From Alistipes sp. UBA943 (GTDB lineage: Bacteria > Bacteroidota > Bacteroidia > Bacteroidales > Rikenellaceae), in the NCBI GenBank assembly GCA_002293345.1, contig DBDB01000047.1, forward strand, positions 1 through 6,698: a DNA stretch of 6,698 nt, in the 5' to 3' direction. The notes beneath the pieces were generated by a model that was given only the letters and a program-made list of their open reading frames with translations, did not search any database and had not been told where the DNA came from. The translations under genes and the position numbers were made by a program. Positions 4,934-6,698 of this stretch are shown here, one piece after another (the first letter of the stretch is position 1; the number at the start of each line of letters is the position of its first letter).

Positions 4934-5701
4934 ATGTTTACACCGGACGATATTCTGTATGAAGATAACCACTTGATCGTGGTCAATAAGCACATAGGTG
5001 ACCTCGTGCAGGCGGACCCGTCGGGAGAATCCGGTATCGAGGATGCGATCAAAGCGTTCCTGAAAGAGCGTGGCGGTAAACCGGGCGATGCGTTTCTGGG
5101 CGTGGTGCACCGTATCGACAGGCCGGTGAGCGGCGTGGTGATCTTCGCCAAAACGTCGAAGGCTCTGACCCGTCTGAACGAGATGATCCGCAACGGAGAG
5201 ATTCACAAAACATACTGGGCGATCACCGAAACCCGTCTCACCGCCCAAGCTATGCCTGCGGCAAGCACCCCGGGGGGTGATGTCGTTGAATTGAAGCATT
5301 ACATCCTTCGCGATCCGAAGAGTAACAAATCCAAAGCGTTGGATGCACCCGTGAAAGAGGCCAAGGAGGCACGGTTGCGATACAAAATCGCGGCATCGAG
5401 CGACCGGTACACGCTGTTGGAGGTTGAACTGCTCACGGGACGCCACCACCAGATACGGGCACAGCTCACCAAAATAGGGTGCCCCATCAAGGGTGACCTG
5501 AAGTACGGTGCCAAACGCTCCAACCCCGACGGAGGTATCGCCCTGCATTCGCGCAGGGTGGAATTTGTGCATCCTGTTCACCCCGCCCAAGCTACCGCCT
5601 CTCCATCCTGTGGCGGAGCATCCCCGCGGGGTGTATTGAAAATCGAAGCTCCGGTACCCAACGATAACCTATGGAACTACTTTCAAGAGTGTTTGCGATA
5701 A
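4934..5701 (+). CDS. RluA-family RNA pseudouridine synthase with two in-frame repeat insertions
   Basis: A 255-residue enzyme that isomerises specific uridines in rRNA or tRNA to pseudouridine. The catalytic aspartate is D62 in VVHRIDRPVSG (57-67). Further family signatures are FAKTSKA (71-77), LLTGRHHQIRAQL (167-178) and GCPIKGDLKYG (182-192). An in-frame ATG at 4766 would give a longer product lying inside cdd; I chose 4934 because MFTPDDILYEDNHLIVVNK is the usual start of the fold. Residues 103-116 and 217-234 are coded by two copies of the same palindromic DNA element, both placed in loops, both beginning AQA and both ending with a P-G-type turn. The catalytic core is intact, so the protein is probably active. 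The target site is not predictable. The C-terminal NDNLWNYF overlaps the start of the next gene. Confidence 0.9.
   Translation: MFTPDDILYEDNHLIVVNKHIGDLVQADPSGESGIEDAIKAFLKERGGKPGDAFLGVVHRIDRPVSGVVIFAKTSKALTRLNEMIRNGEIHKTYWAITETRLTAQAMPAASTPGGDVVELKHYILRDPKSNKSKALDAPVKEAKEARLRYKIAASSDRYTLLEVELLTGRHHQIRAQLTKIGCPIKGDLKYGAKRSNPDGGIALHSRRVEFVHPVHPAQATASPSCGGASPRGVLKIEAPVPNDNLWNYFQECLR
5241..5279 (+). repeat. In-frame palindromic element, copy 1 (39 nt)
   Basis: Begins CCGCCCAAGCTA, identical to copy 2. Hairpin one is GCT(A)TGCC (5249-5256), loop TGC, GGCAAGC (5260-5266): seven pairs with a bulged A5252. It runs directly into a second inverted repeat, CACCCC/GGGGTG (5266-5279). It adds residues 103-116 to the pseudouridine synthase. 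Confidence 0.65.
5583..5633 (+). repeat. In-frame palindromic element, copy 2 (51 nt)
   Basis: Begins with the same 12 nt as copy 1. Hairpin one is GCT(A)CCGCC (5591-5599), a 12-nt loop, GGCGGAGC (5612-5619): eight pairs, again with a single bulged A (5594). The closing inverted repeat is CATCCC/GGGGTG (5619-5633). It is 12 nt longer than copy 1, exactly four codons, so the same frame is kept. It sits between FVHPV and the conserved KIEAPVPND block. Confidence 0.65.
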
Positions 5702-6639
5702 TTATGCCGTTGCTGCTGCTCGCATGCGGAGGGGATGGAGAGGCTGGAGGCGGGTTTGCCACGGATCCACTGCCCCTGCCACCCCTCGTCGAGGAACCGG
5801 CTGAAAGTGAGCTACCGATTCCCGACACGAGTCTCTTCCCGACCGTTTTGCAACCCACGGATTACGAGGTGTATCGCGAGGGGTGGGCAGAGTTGCCGGG
5901 TGAAACGGCGGATCTCTACTATGTGCATCATGTCACGGATGTCGACACCCCCGAGGGGCATCATGCCCGTAACTTCACGGCGTGTTACAGTCGCGAACGG
6001 ATGTGTCCCGTGTGGGTCGCGGCCCCGCTGCACGAGTTCTATGCCGCGAGGAACGTCGAGCGTAAAAACTCCTACAAGAACGACCCCACACTCATCTTCC
6101 CCCAAGTGAAAAAGTGGGAAGGGTACACACGAGGACACTTGTTGCGTTCGGCGGACCGGTTGGTGAGTCGCGTGGCCAATGAGCAGGTCTTCTACCACAC
6201 CAACATTGCCCCGCAGATCGGGCAACCGTACTATTTCAACTCGGGTGGCGGTGCATGGAACCGTCTCGAAGATTGGGTCGACACGCAGTGGCAAGGACAT
6301 GCCGATACACTCTACACCGTCACGGGTTGCTACTGGAGTGACGACCAACGCCAAGTTTCCGGATCGACAATCCCGACACATTACTACAAAGTGCTGATGC
6401 GTACACGCGGACATGTCGATAGATGGGTGGCGGAGTGCACGGCGGACGAGTTGCAATGCGTGGCTGTACTGGTGGAACACCATGCGTATGAATCCAACAT
6501 GAACCCGTTACGTCCAAGCGAATATGCCGCCATCGTGTCGGTATCGGAACTGGAACGCATCACCGGCGAGCGATTTTTTGTAAATGTGCCACAGGCACCG
6601 AAGCACACATTCGACCTCAACGACTGGGAAAATCTGTAA
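5671..6639 (+). CDS. Lipoprotein DNA/RNA non-specific endonuclease (NUC family)
   Basis: A 322-residue protein with a lipoprotein signal peptide: charged start, hydrophobic stretch 7-18 and lipobox LLAC with lipidated C19, followed by a Gly/Pro-rich linker to about residue 62. It should be anchored in a membrane, possibly the outer membrane. The rest is a beta-beta-alpha-metal nuclease of the NucA/Serratia type that cuts DNA and RNA without sequence preference. The catalytic H156 is in YTRGHLLRSADR (152-163; most relatives have DRGH), followed by TNIAPQ (177-182) and AWNRLEDW (195-202) with E200. The metal-binding Asn is probably N190, two residues further from E200 than in Serratia nuclease because of an SGGG stretch. 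C105/C112 and C220/C256/C263 may form disulfides. The start at 5671 overlaps the previous gene by 31 nt; the in-frame ATG at 5704 would leave an incomplete signal peptide. Likely role is nucleic-acid scavenging. Confidence 0.9.
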   Translation: MELLSRVFAIIMPLLLLACGGDGEAGGGFATDPLPLPPLVEEPAESELPIPDTSLFPTVLQPTDYEVYREGWAELPGETADLYYVHHVTDVDTPEGHHARNFTACYSRERMCPVWVAAPLHEFYAARNVERKNSYKNDPTLIFPQVKKWEGYTRGHLLRSADRLVSRVANEQVFYHTNIAPQIGQPYYFNSGGGAWNRLEDWVDTQWQGHADTLYTVTGCYWSDDQRQVSGSTIPTHYYKVLMRTRGHVDRWVAECTADELQCVAVLVEHHAYESNMNPLRPSEYAAIVSVSELERITGERFFVNVPQAPKHTFDLNDWENL

Positions 6640-6698
6640 CTTTTTCTTTCAAACTGCCGCTTTTACTTCCCCAGTACCCAACTGTCGCTTTTTTGGAA
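6637..6698 (+). repeat. Copy of the dispersed intergenic repeat after the nuclease gene
   Basis: It starts at the nuclease stop codon with TAACTTTTTCTTT (same 13-mer as 2483-2495). It continues with CCGCTTTTACTTCCCC, matching the left window edge in reverse, and ends with CAACTGTCGCTTTTT (6679-6693), matching 1007-1021. It therefore links the other three copies and is the fullest version in the window. It is cut by the window end. No hairpin terminator is apparent. Confidence 0.5.

Noticed and set aside
4817..5590. 257-codon minus-strand frame opposite the pseudouridine synthase
   Set aside because: The plus strand carries all RluA signatures; this frame has no motif and no start context.

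Overview
The window looks like a chromosomal segment from a member of Bacteroidota, most likely order Bacteroidales. Start regions carry the -7 promoter motif TAnnTTTG that is characteristic of this phylum, clear Shine-Dalgarno sequences are absent, and the proteins resemble Bacteroidales versions of their families as I remember them. Coding regions are fairly GC-rich and intergenic regions are strongly AT-rich. I cannot name a genus. There is no tRNA, rRNA, CRISPR array or transposase gene.

Layout: on the minus strand, reading right to left from 2465, are ribonuclease Z (rnz), a SpoU/TrmH-family RNA 2'-O-methyltransferase joined to it by an ATGA overlap, and then a secreted TPR protein with its own promoter. 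A 484-nt divergent intergenic region (2466-2949) separates these from the plus-strand genes. These are a TRAM/4Fe-4S rRNA (uracil-C5)-methyltransferase (RlmD-like), cytidine deaminase (cdd), an RluA-family pseudouridine synthase, and a lipoprotein DNA/RNA non-specific endonuclease. The last three are packed tightly (20-nt gap, then 31-nt overlap) and probably form one operon. A 15-bp perfect stem-loop separates rlmD from cdd.

Four of the seven genes act on stable RNA (tRNA 3' processing, ribose methylation, uridine C5-methylation, pseudouridylation). Cytidine deaminase and the surface nuclease fit nucleoside salvage and nucleic-acid scavenging. This is a housekeeping neighbourhood, not an obvious defence island or mobile region.

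The most unusual features are these. (1) RNase Z keeps all metal ligands at the standard spacing but lacks about 48 residues exactly where the tRNA-clamping flexible arm sits. (2) Two copies of a palindromic element lie in the same reading frame inside the pseudouridine synthase gene, and they share a hairpin with a bulged A and covarying arms. (3) The divergent intergenic region holds a TIR-bounded, ORF-less element of about 384 bp packed with small hairpins. (4) Two promoter motifs lie so close to the ATG of rnz and rlmD that the mRNAs should be nearly leaderless. (5) A degenerate dispersed repeat recurs in the intergenic regions and at both window edges.
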